From Antedon mediterranea (lineage: Eukaryota; Echinodermata; Crinoidea; Comatulida; Antedonidae), in the NCBI RefSeq assembly GCF_964355755.1, contig NC_092671.1:6893001-6957000 (forward strand): a DNA stretch of 64,000 nt. Direction: 5' to 3'. Numbering within the stretch: position 1 is the first letter of the stretch; each line of letters starts with the position of its first letter. The notes below the pieces were generated by a model that worked only from the letters and a program-made list of their open reading frames with translations, was not told the DNA's origin and ran no database searches. The position numbers and the translations under genes were made by a program. This document shows, one piece after another, positions 1 through 12,900 of the stretch.

Positions 1-948
1 ATATCTTTCAATATTATATACATATTTTTAAAACAATATTTATGTTGTCAAGGTTACTAGTAATTGTACATTTTAAGTTATTGCCACAATTATTATAATG
101 TGATTACCAATGTACGGCCATTTATAGAAAATATATGACTACATATTACTGTAATTTGCCAAAAATGATATATAGAAAATACATGACTATGTTTTTGCAA
201 ATTTTTATTCTAAAAATGTCTGACTATAAAAGGCACCGTAATCACATATTTATATTTTATTTATTTTATGTTACCTGAACAGTTGACTACCCCAATGCTA
301 GTTTACCATTTAAAGTGCATTCTGAGAGAGTTTACTGTATACTGTAAGCTACTGTTTTATTTTCGAAACAAATGTACACATTCTGTTGAAAATCTACTTA
401 AAAACTAATAACCTACCTAATAAAATGAATTCCTAAGATGAAAACATTATTCAGTTATCCATAAACATTCATAATATGTAAAGGCTCTTATTTTAATTAA
501 ATTGACTTTTTTATAACACCATTTTAAACTTTTCCCTGTATTCCTGCAGTATTACCAGGCATAACAAATAAATAATGCTTTTCTTCGTTACTACAGGGGG
601 CTTGAAAATAATACATATTTTCATTATTTTTTTTCTCCCCATTGACACAACCCCTTTTCCCACCTTAAAACAAAAACGAATTTCAAATATAACTCTTTTT
701 CGCCACAAAAAATAGAATTCACAGAGTGCAGTGAGAGGTTAATAAGGAATATACTATAAAAAGATGTAAAACAGTATACAAGTCATAGGCCACAAGATTG
801 AAGCACACACTTTTGTATGAAAAAAATAACTATTCAAAAATGGATTGTACCCCTCATTTACCAATTAGCACAATGGCCTTTAGCTCTAAAAAAAATTACT
901 GTTGCTATAAAGCCAAGTTTTTCTTAAAATAACACATTGATTGATAGT
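1..948. other. 3' flank of the ADAM10-like gene
   Basis: AT-rich sequence beyond the stop codon of the minus-strand ADAM10-like gene. It probably holds that gene's 3' untranslated region and then intergenic DNA. Several TTTATT words, which read AATAAA on the minus strand, could serve as poly(A) signals, but none can be chosen with confidence. I see no coding sequence. Confidence 0.5.
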
Positions 949-3900
949 CTAAAACCGTGTAGCTTTGTCTTCAGCTTGGTCAGGGTGCTGGTCAGTGCCA
1001 ACAGGGTGTCGGCCTGGCATCTGGCTTCCTCTGTACTTGCGATTAGTAAACTTGACTGCCATACTGCTTCTTTGCTTATTTTGCTCTTTTTCACGTTTAT
1101 GAGGATTATGGGTAGGTATGACTCGTTGACAGAAGAACACAGTTGCTACCATGAAGATGACTAACACTATTATACCGATGAGTACCACATACCATTGGTC
1201 CTGCAAGAAAAATAATTAAATTACAGTATTCACCTTAATTTACCAATATGGTACATATCTTCCCTTATTTGGAATACATTATTTACATATATTGATGATG
1301 TCACAAAAGCTTATACTGTAAGTTATTTTGAACTTGAACTTTATTATTGTAATTCATTATATAAATAAATTAAAATAATAATAATAAGACATCCTCTGTT
1401 GCTCACTGCATTTTGCAAAATATTTTGTTCTGTTTCTGAGAGGTTAATTTATTGTTTTAATTCTTGATTTCAAAGAGCAGATTAGCAATCAATATTATAC
1501 CATTGCTCTATGTATACAATCTACTGTTTGTTACATATATTTCAATGGTAATTTACAACCTGTAATATGATATATGTAAAGAGATATTTCTGGTGGTTAA
1601 ACCATGGAGTTAAACAGACATCTACAGAGCATCATAGAGCTTTACACTATCAAACCAGTTTGACAAAAAAGGTGTAATGTGTTAAAAAAAGGAGTGATAT
1701 GCCTAAATATGGTATGACATCATCATATCCATATATGGGCACATCACATTTTTTGTCACATAAAGTTTGATAGTGTAGATAGAGCCTAACAGTATTTTAA
1801 TGCCTACCTGTAACCATGTGCCAATCGCATCAATAACAGAATCTTCATCGCTGAAAAATATACGTTTGATGATACTAGCCAACGGACCATCCTCGTCAAC
1901 ATTCTGACACTCGTTGAATACGTCACAATATCCACGGAAGTTTCCGTCCTTGTTATTGCATGCAGATCCAATCGGCATGTAGATGACATTGTTGTACTTG
2001 TCTAGGATGTTGATGTCGCTGGCAGGAACGCAAGTCGCTGGTTTGCCAACGTTCTGACAGCAGACTTGACATAACTCCGAGGAAGGCGTGTTAGCGGTCA
2101 CCTCGCATAAGCATGGGTCAAGATGGCCAAAGGCATTGCATATGGAACCGCTGCATGTTCCACTACTACAGACCATGGTACCATTGTTACATTTTGTGTT
2201 GTCGGCAGTTTTTGAGGCCGAAGGACATTTTACATTACCAGATGTAAATAAAAGTCAAGGTAAATAAGAAATAAGACATTTTATGGAGAATCCCACTGTT
2301 TTGAATAGTTTACCAAGTTCTTTAAATACATTTTACAGAGAACGGCTTAATGTCATATCCAAAGGACGTGGCAATGAGAGAAAATCATTTAAAGCAAAAT
2401 ACAATGCTACAATGGCACAATGGAATTATAGCCTTTCTGTACACACTGAGCCAACATTCAGCTTGGTGGCCTGGAGAAAATTTTTGGGCTTTCTTTCAGA
2501 CACTGCTTTCACACACATGGTTTGTACTTTATCTAGAATAAGTTGGCATGAATGGTTTTATTCTTAAACACTACACACATTTTTTGTTTATCCAGGCATC
2601 CGACCAGAATTTGAGCCCAGTGTGAACACAGATTAAGTGCTATATTTATACATAATGAATAACTGTAAAAGGATATCTACATGTTGACTGCTGCCTGCAT
2701 TCAGTTTGCGGACTACAAACGTAATTATTGGAGCGATATTGACACATATTATTGCAGCACGGCCCTTGAGACGGACTGCAAACTCCCATTTGCAACTTGC
2801 ATGAGTTTTGATTGTTATGCTGCTCGTTTTGAGGAACACAACACTGCTCGTTGCAGTCGTTATTTTCTTGATAGCCACAGTCACATTGTTCTCCCGCTTC
2901 AATGATTTTATTACCGCAAAGTGATACCTGAGACATAGCTGTATCAAGAGAAAAAATGAATGTATTTTCATTAGGGTAATTTGTTTAAAGCTCTATCTAC
3001 ACTATCAAACTTTATGTGATGTACCCATGGACATGATGATTTCATATCACTACCATATTTGAGCATATCACTACCATATTTGGGCACATCACACATTTTT
3101 TTGTCAAACTAGTTTGAAAGTGTAGACATAGCTTAACAAGTCTCTATTTTTCATGCAAAGTAAGTGCTTTTTCGATCCAGAGATGAGAACTGTAAAGCCA
3201 GTAAACTAGAAACAAATATTTCATATGATACATTTGTTGGCAAATGCATGCACTGTTCATTTGGTCAAATCTCCTTTTTATCACTAAAGTTCCCAAACAA
3301 AGTAGTGTTATGACATCATCACATTTTTTGTCACATAAAGTTTTAATGGTGTAGACAGAGCTTAAAGGGCATATCCAGATATATCTTCATGTCCTACAAG
3401 CCAGTCAATATTTGTATAATAACTTACTCTTGAAACAATTTGTTTTGCCATTGCTTTCTTTAAATACAGCATTTAGAACTAGTGAGATATTACCCACTGA
3501 ACATGGTGAGAACCTGTCATTATTTGGTTGGTCAGCGTTTGAAGAATACGCATACATCAAATAGTTACCATTAGGCATTCCTGGTAAACATTCCTGCCTG
3601 GCATCATGCTACAAAAAAATATAAATCAATAACCAATCAATTAATATAAATCAATAACCAATCAATTAATACAAATCAATAACCAATACATACAAATCAA
3701 TAACCAATAAATACAAATCAATAACCAATCAATACAAATCAATAACCAATAAATAATTAATCAATAACCAATCAATACAAATCAATAACCAGTCAATACA
3801 AATCAAAAACCAATGAATTAATATAAATCAATAACCAATCAATTACAGATTAAACATTAAAGCAGTTAGTAGTGTTTTGATGTCTTTTTCTCTTTATAAT

Positions 3901-6900
3901 GAATAACATAACTTTTAGTAGTATACTTCATTTATGTCAAGCAAACATCAAAATGGGTGCGTCCATTGTAAGCGATCTTTTAATACTAGCATGGTATTTA
4001 ATCTTACATTTTTGCACAAAAATAACTACTTAGTAAGATCTATTTCTAGTTTACAGTGAGGTGAATTCGTAGCAATACAATGTTTTTTCTACAGTAGGAA
4101 GGGATTGACTTTGGTAAAATCCCCTTTTTACTGAAATTGTAACAATAACATTATTCAGAATACAAACTATACAATCAAACTCACAGGTGATCCAAAACTA
4201 TGGCCAACCTCATGCGCAAAGGTCAAACTGGAGATTCGGGACGGAACATTAGCTCCGTAGTTATTTTCTGTTACAATACCGGTATTCAATGATTTTCCAC
4301 TTCGGTATCGATCACATATTCCACCACTTGTTCCACTACTGGGACTCGCAATCCATGCTAAGCCGAGTACGCCATTGCTAAAATCACGATTGGCAAAGGT
4401 GTAGGAAAGGCAATATTTATTGTGGTTTTCACTAGAAGCCAAATCTAAAAATCTCTCAACTCCTATGTATTCTTCTGAAAAAACATTTCCATCAGGACTG
4501 GAGAAAACCTGTAATATTAAAAATTGATTGTAAAGCTCTGTCTACACTATTAAACTAGTTTGACCAAAAAAGTGTGATGTGCACAAATATGGTAGTGAGT
4601 GATATACCCAAATATGGTAGTGATATGACACTATCATGTCCATATATGGAAACATCACATTTTGTTGTCACATAAAGTTTAATAGACTAGTGTAGACAGA
4701 ACTTCATATCAACCAGCATAAATCGAAATACAAGTGTACTTCTAACTAGGGCTCGTGATAATAATGCTCTCTCTTTTTTTTTCTTCACATATTTTATTAT
4801 CATATGTCATTATTTTCTAAATAAATTTTAAAAACTGAAATTAACTTAAAACTGTTTTAACCTAGATAAAGTATTGGTGGTAATATTTGGTTAATGAATT
4901 ATTCGAAGCTGAATGGCAATTGTACTAACATTACAAATACGTATACTTTATAGATAATAAACATGAACTTCTCAATCTAATCAATTTTAATTCAAGTTTT
5001 GAATTATTTTCATTAAGTCAGGTTGGATGTCAATTTCAGAGAATGTATTATCTTCGTCACAGCCTTGTGTACACAGTACGTACGGTAAAAGCCTTCCTGG
5101 CCAGGTTAACTCACAAGTGCAAAGCAAAACATATAGCAATAAACATCTTATTCTTACTTTGATTCTGGCAACAGCTAATTGGATGCCGGTGTAACTTCCA
5201 AAGGTGGTCATTCTAAAGATGACGTTAGCAGCCTCAACATGTTCTGATATGGCTGCTACTACAGCTTGCGTTGAACCATACCTAGAAAAAATGGCAATGG
5301 GGATGAAGAAACAGACGTAGAAGCAAAATTTGGGTCAATTATGATGTCTTAAGTGCATGAGAACAAAACAATACACATGGTACTCAAAGTTAGTGTGGTC
5401 TTATCAAGTTCATTCTCAATTATCAGACTATCTTGTGGAGCTGTGGTTTGGTGGCTATAATGCTTGGCTACCAATCCAAGGGTCCTGGGTTCAAGCCCTG
5501 TCAGTGACAATTTATAACTCCACTCTCAAAGACTTGTAATAAGACTTTGTTTATGTTGTGTATATGTTTGTCTTGTAAACAGCCTAAATATATAGATATG
5601 ATAGTGCAATTTTAATTTAACATTATGTTAACCATTGTTTAACTTACTTGTTATAATATGTATGATCAGCTTTGATATATAAGGAACATGTTCTTCTATT
5701 AGACTGTCGTCTGACTCTTCTTGACTTTTCCTCATTCTTTAATTGCAAAAAAATAAATTATCAAAATTATATAATAAGTTAATATTAGGTAAGTATGTCT
5801 TTGTTAATCAAAACTACAATACTTCCAGGTTTCTATGGAAATTATAAACAGTTTTGTACATTGTTTTTGTGCTTTCAACATTCAACAAGAGGAAAATCTC
5901 TATTGAAAAAAAGAGAAGCAATTATTATACACATAAAGCTCTGTCTACACTATCAAATGTTATGTAACAAAATGTGATGTGCCCATATCACTACCATATG
6001 TGTGCATATCACTGTCATATTTGGGCACATCACATTTTTTTTGTCAAACTAGTTTGATAGTGTAAACTGAGCTTTAGTGAAAACTTTACCTCAACTGTCT
6101 CGCTTGATGTCTCATCATCAACTGGAATCTTCAATTTCTGCTTCATACGTTCATATACCTCATGACCAAGTCCACATTTTTCGCCTTTTGTATCTTTAAC
6201 ATGTTTATCCATGTAGACTACAGAGTGGAAATCTACCTCGTTAGGCTTGAAATATCGCTCAGCTGGTTCAACATAATACACACTGCCATTGCTAATAACC
6301 TGACCCTGAAAGCGACCATCTAGAACTGAGCCATATACGTGGGATGAGTATCGTTCATCTAATAAAAAAAGAATGTGATAGTTAATAATCACTAATCATA
6401 TATATGGGATTGTTGCAATGAATTATGGGAATATTACAATGCATTATGGGAACAGTGCAATGAATCATGAGCTGACCAAATATGTGATAGTTATTACTCA
6501 TTAATTATTAAATATATGGGATTATTGCAATGATTAAGGGGAACAATGTAATGAATTATGGGGTGACCAAATGTGAAAGTTAATCCTCACTAATTAAATG
6601 TATATGGGATTATTGCAATGAATTATGGGAAGAATCGTGGAAGAATGCAATGAATTATGGGAAGAATGCAATGAATCATGGGGTGTGCAAATAATCATTT
6701 AAAATGGACCTGAAATGGATTTTCGATTTTTTTCATTTTAGAATGATGTTTTGGGGGCTATTAGGTGTTGTTAGAATGTATATTGTTACAAAATATAAAT
6801 TGGCCCTTTTGGGGAAAGCCCCATTTGAAAATCAAAAAAATTCGCGGGTGACGTCACTTTGCGAATATATTCCTATCCCTCCAATGGACAATTTGCAGTT

Positions 6901-9900
6901 TTTTGGCTATAACTCTTGAAATCTATGGAGTATTTTCTAAAAAATGCTTGTGCATTTGCAGAAACGTATTTAGAATTTTTTTAGATAAAATTAGTACCGT
7001 ATAAACGGTTATTCATCGAGTAAATGACGATTTAAAATCTTAAAATCAACGGTTTTTTTCTGGCAATACCGAAGTTGGCCTGGCAACGTTGTCCGGGATA
7101 CAGCTCCGTGCGCAATGATGCGTATCCATATTTTCCGTTCGTGTATTTTGTATATCGTTCGTAATTTATACTGCTAAAATGTGTTAGTTTCTTTAGTTTT
7201 TAGTTTAGCAGAATTAAATTAGTAATATGAGATGATAATTTATTTGTCACGAATCAGGCAGTTCGAAAACGAATTTTATTCATATTTTACTTTGGCTTGA
7301 CAATGAGCGCAGCAAGTTGTTGATATCGCTTTGGTCCTTGGATGCACATGAAACAGAGCCTCGCCGCATGATGTGGGTGGTGGATCGACTCCGCGCGCTG
7401 GATTGGGGGCCTAGGCCTAGTAAAGGTTTGGGAGGTAGGCCTTCTAAATTCGGGTTTTATAACAAACGAAGTACATTTTAGGGACCTATATTTCAACAAC
7501 ATTAGATATTGAATAAATTAGTATTAGTGTCAACGCTTAGCGTATCTTTCCAGGCCGTCGACCCGGCCGTCGATCATTCACTGACTATCGGGCGGCATAC
7601 ACGCTCTCGATATCATCGTGTGTATATGTGACGTCGTGAATATAGAGGCTTCCGACGGCCGTTGAAATAGAATATTGCAATGGCGTGAGTAATTTTCGCT
7701 AATTTACCATGGTATCTTAAAATTTCGTTTTTACTCAAAATACTATACATTTTGTTTTTATTTGTATGGGTTTGTGTTAATTTGATACATTTAAATAACA
7801 TGTGTGAATTTCTTGAAAATCGAAATTCCATTTCAGGTCCATTTTAATATACTGTAATCATCATTTTAAGTATTATGCAACTGTTGCTAAATGCAACAGT
7901 TGATGTATTGTCCCTTGAAACACAAAAAAATGAAGGTCAAAATATTCTAAATTTAAAGTGGCCATATCAAAGTAATATTAAAGTTATTCACTTTAAGTCG
8001 AAAATTCGAGCCAAAAACAACAAGTTTACGTAATTAACAGGTAAATTAGTTTGATTACATTTCATCTGGAAAATTGTCACGAGCAAAAGTAAACAAAGAT
8101 TTCAATCCATTAGTACGCATTATGCATATGCTAAATTAGGATTGTATACAACTCGTCACGGTTAAGAAGGTATTTTCACACAGATCACGAGTAAGTTTTA
8201 TGATTATGCATACAGAGTAGCCAAACAAGCGCGTTTCATTATGGGATATGTTTATGGTTTTGATTGAAAACTTTGACTGGAAGTCAAAGTTATTTTTTTA
8301 ACAAAAAAACGTCTGTATTTCAGTTAAATTATTTTTTTTTTCAAAACATTTTTGGTGATAGTTAATAACTATTATGATACTTCAAAATGACCCACGTTTT
8401 TTCGAAATCTTTTATTTTTTATTTTTTTGGAATTAGTCAAAGGGACAATACATCTTTAAATATATGGGATTATTGCAATGATTAAGGGGAACAATGTAAT
8501 GAATTATGGGGTGACCAAATGTGAAAGTTAATCCTCACTAATTAAATGTATATGGGATTATTGCAATGAATTATGGGAAGAATGCAATGAATTATGGGAA
8601 GAATGCAATGAGTCATGGGGTGTGCAAATATAATAATCATTTAATATACTGTAGTGTAATCATCATTTTAAGTATTATGCAACTGTTGCTAAATGTATTA
8701 ATTAAGCCTAATCTATTAAATATTATGATAAGCTAAATTGGAAACCTTGACAATCTGGTCACAATAAATATATATCCTTGATAAAGAATTACTCTATTGA
8801 TTTTGTCTTAAGTCTACAGTATGTTGTATATATACCTCAATAGGGTCATGAAACTCAGAGTTACTAGGCCTACTACTACGACTTATCGTAGGGCATGGTT
8901 TAATAAAAAGTGGATTTAACTTTAAATAGTTATAGAAATACACTACATTAAGTTTGTTATCCAATTTGTTTGCAATAAACCTTTAAGCTTTAGAAATTCA
9001 ATGAGCCCATGAATAGAGCTGGACCCCATAACAAAGGCAACCCAACAGACAATGGCACAATTTAAGGCAATGAAAGCTTCAAATACCAACATGGATATCG
9101 GTAGGATATCAGTACACAAAGAACTGGTCAGGACATGGGACTATTAGATTTATATCAGTGGTAAATAAATCAATCAAAATTATATATTCCTTTGGTCACT
9201 TGGTATATTAATAATGTATAAAAAAGAAATAATGAAATATAAAGTAAATTATTATATTAGTTAGTCTATGTTTATTATCAAAAACAATTATTCAGCTTAT
9301 AAATATCTTTTTTAAGTGCCAGTAAGTTAGTTAAATAGGACTTTTCCCAAAAGCGCTGTAAAAAAGTTTACATATAAATCAAAAATACTTACCATTTACA
9401 TAGCCTGTGCAGACATAATAAGGGAAATGTGAGTCTTTCTTCTCAGTTGTATCTACCTCAAATCCTTCAGCAAAGATGGAATTATCTCTCCGTAATCGTA
9501 TATTAAAATTACTATATAAATAAAAAATCATACATGTTTACCATTATGCTTCTTAATTACTTTATGAATTACATATTTTGTACAGCACTTCATAGCGGCA
9601 CTTACTGGGGAGGTGGAGGGGGGATACCAATTGGCTGAATGATCCAGGATTTAGAAATAGGGCCTAAAAATGGTGAAATGAAGGGCTGAGCTTAATTTGA
9701 TGTCCTATCTTTTGCATTACAATTTACGAAATTTAGATTGGGAGTTGGGGGGAGGGGGTCAGAAATTATGTCTTACAGTACTTATCTTTTCTGCCATGAA
9801 ATTGGGAAGGTGTCGTGTACCAAAGACCAACAGATTTTGCCTATTATTGAACCATATTATAAATTTGTCATCAAATAATTTATTTCTCTTTTTGATTTAA

Positions 9901-12900
9901 GCATAATAAAAGATACTGATACTATATTTATCTAGTGTATGCCTACTAAGTATGTATGTTTACTGTACTGTATATAACAATGCGGTCCCTGAAGGAGTGG
10001 CAATGGGATTCTATATTAGATTTCTTTGAAGACATGCATCACTAGACTTCTATAATATAGTAATAATGCAATAGGGTGTAAAATCTAATCATGCATTGAT
10101 ACTGACAACTGCTGTAATAAAAGCATTAGTGTACATCATAGGGTATAATTTGCAAATTCACTGTTGACGGTACAATAACTTAAAGCTCTACACTATCAAA
10201 CTTTATGTGACACAAAATGTGATGTGACCATATATGGTAGTGCTATGCTTAAATATGGTAGTGATATGACATCATCATGTCCATATATGGGCACATCACA
10301 TTTTTTTGACACATAAAGTTTGATAGTGTAGACAAAGCTTAATGGACTATCATACTTGGACGTATCACACCGTTTTTTTGTCAAACCAGTTTGATAGTGT
10401 AGACAGAGTATAAACTAATAAATTAAAAAAACACATTGATTGAGGGTGGAAAGAATTTTCTATACTCTTTTGCAAAATTGGAAGATTTACTATAAATGTT
10501 TTCAATCTCATAGATAACTGTCTATAAAAACAATCATTTAGTTTCTTACCGGTTAAATGCGCTGAATTTTACGCTAAAAGACTGTCCAACATCTTTAACG
10601 GCGCGAGTATGACGTGAATGAATCTCGCTTCTATCATAGCTAAGTTTCTCAAAATCGGATATAAATTCGTTTAACTTTTTATCTGCAAAAAGAAAAAAAA
10701 TTAATGATTCTTGGCTGGATCTTGATTAAGTATTTCTCAAAATTGAATGAATTAAAATTCAATCTTCAACAAAACATCAAAATGTTAGTGGAGTGACTTT
10801 ACCATTTGATATCAGGCCTAAGATCACACTTTACTAAGTGGAATAACTAGACAGTAATTTAGAATACTATTATTTTATTGTGTTTGAAGGTTTGCATGGC
10901 GAAATCAAATGTGGTACACCACGTTTTTTGTGTTCTGAAAAGAACTGTTGAGTTTCTCAAAGAACTAATTCAGAACTAATATAAGTGGTGTACCGCAAAC
11001 ATTGTATCAACTATTATTTTAATTATAAAAAAAGTTTATTTTGTGATGTTTCTTTATAAAAGCCAAAATGAGCCAATTGTAGCTACATACAGTACTGAAT
11101 TACATTCATTAACTTCTTATAGGCTATAGACTGTGCCTATGCTACTTTTGTGATTCAATTCAATAAAATGTTATTAATATTATCAAACACTTGTGGGAAA
11201 TTCATTTAGTAGTGGTATACAAAGATTCATAAAACATTTAAAAAGTACACAAAAAGGCAATCACAATAAAAATCTAAACTATGTTAAAAGATACAGTGAA
11301 AAACAATGAGCAGTTTGTCACTACAACCTGGTCGCCACCATTTCTATTAATAGTCAAACAATGAGCCAATTGTAGTTACTGTACTATTGTATATACATTT
11401 ATTAACTTCTTAGGGACTGTACTGTACTGTGCCTATATGCTACTGCATATATACAGTACATTTCACATAGCCAAGTACTGTAACAAGTAGCACTTGAGTT
11501 TCCTCTGATGTCATTGCTTAAATATTTACAGTGAATTGTGTGTGATTGTCAGTGTGCTATTACAAGTACTCAACTTATTTAGTAAACACAGTTGAGTAGG
11601 CCTACTCTGAGTGTGATTCAATAAGAATAAATATAATTTAATTAAATTATTTAAGAAATATAAAAATAAAATTGTAATGACAACTATCATGAAACTAATT
11701 TTCAAGAACAAAATATTGTAAAATAATAATAAATTTGTTAAATATGATAATAATGACATAACAGCATGAAATGAAAGGAAATTACTTGGCAATTTTAACA
11801 CATACTGTATGTTTCAAATTTGCATTTTAAAAGGTTCTTTAGGAATTGAAAGTGGATGTTGTATGATTTGTGACGTAAAGCAACCAGCAGTCCAGGATGA
11901 GTCACAATCTACACAACGTTCAATAAGCTACAAAAGGAAATTAGCCTAATTAATAAACAGATATAGCAAAATTAGTGGCAAAAATAATAAATATTCATAG
12001 TGTTACAAAAGCCTCATTTCTTTGTTGTGATTTGATCAATTTCAATAGGCGGTAATTATTTAATATCTAAATTATTTACTATCTAAATATTTTATGAAAA
12101 TCTACAGTAATTTACAGTACTACTGTAAGTAATGAATAAATCATGGTTCTATATAAATATTGTAATTACTGTACCTTTATGCTATAATATAATTGACAAT
12201 GGGTCGAGTATTATATGGATAAAAATATTTAAGATGTATTCCTTATTTTTTTCAGTCATAATTGTTTTCGTTTTTTAAATTGTTAAAAATATATATACTG
12301 TACATCGCGCATGGAATGATTTTGTTTTTGCATCTGTGATGATGTGATCATAGAGGTGTATATGCTGGCTACACTATATGCATCCATGGTGTGATAGACT
12401 AGATGGTGAAGAAAAAATAGAATAAACATTCATTATTATGCATTATTTTTTATAAAATCGTCAAACATTGCTGGGAATATGTCATACATGTACTGTTTGA
12501 TCTTGAGGAAGGTAAATAAAGTTTTTTTTTATTAATTTTGTAGTCCATGATAAACTTAAATATACAGTTTAAACATTACAATTTTACAAACAAATTGCAC
12601 TGTACAAAATTAATAATAAATATCCATCATTAATAATATTCTTTTTACAACAAGCTAATTATTACTATACTTTCAGGCAACCGTAGGCCTACTACTTGGC
12701 CAAACAAACCCAAATTTTATTTAGCTAAGGGTTAAAAATGTGACTAATCACCGGTTAGCTACTGAACGACAAGCTAAGTATATACTCAGCTGTGTGGGTG
12801 GCTAGTCTTTTGACAGTACAGTCCCTTGTTGAAAAAACGCGTCGGGCGTCTACACAACAAAGCATTCGAACTTACCGCTAGGAATACCAATTGATGTCGG

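Noticed and set aside
2283..2567. A 94-codon plus-strand open frame
   Set aside because: It lies inside the AT-AC intron of the ADAM10-like gene, antisense to it, with no family resemblance or splice sites.
3619..3850. Regularly spaced repeats resembling a CRISPR array
   Set aside because: The units are contiguous and degenerate with no unique spacers, in an animal intron.
5434..5605. A tRNA gene
   Set aside because: The B box is good, but no cloverleaf can be drawn and related diverged copies occur; a SINE explains it better.
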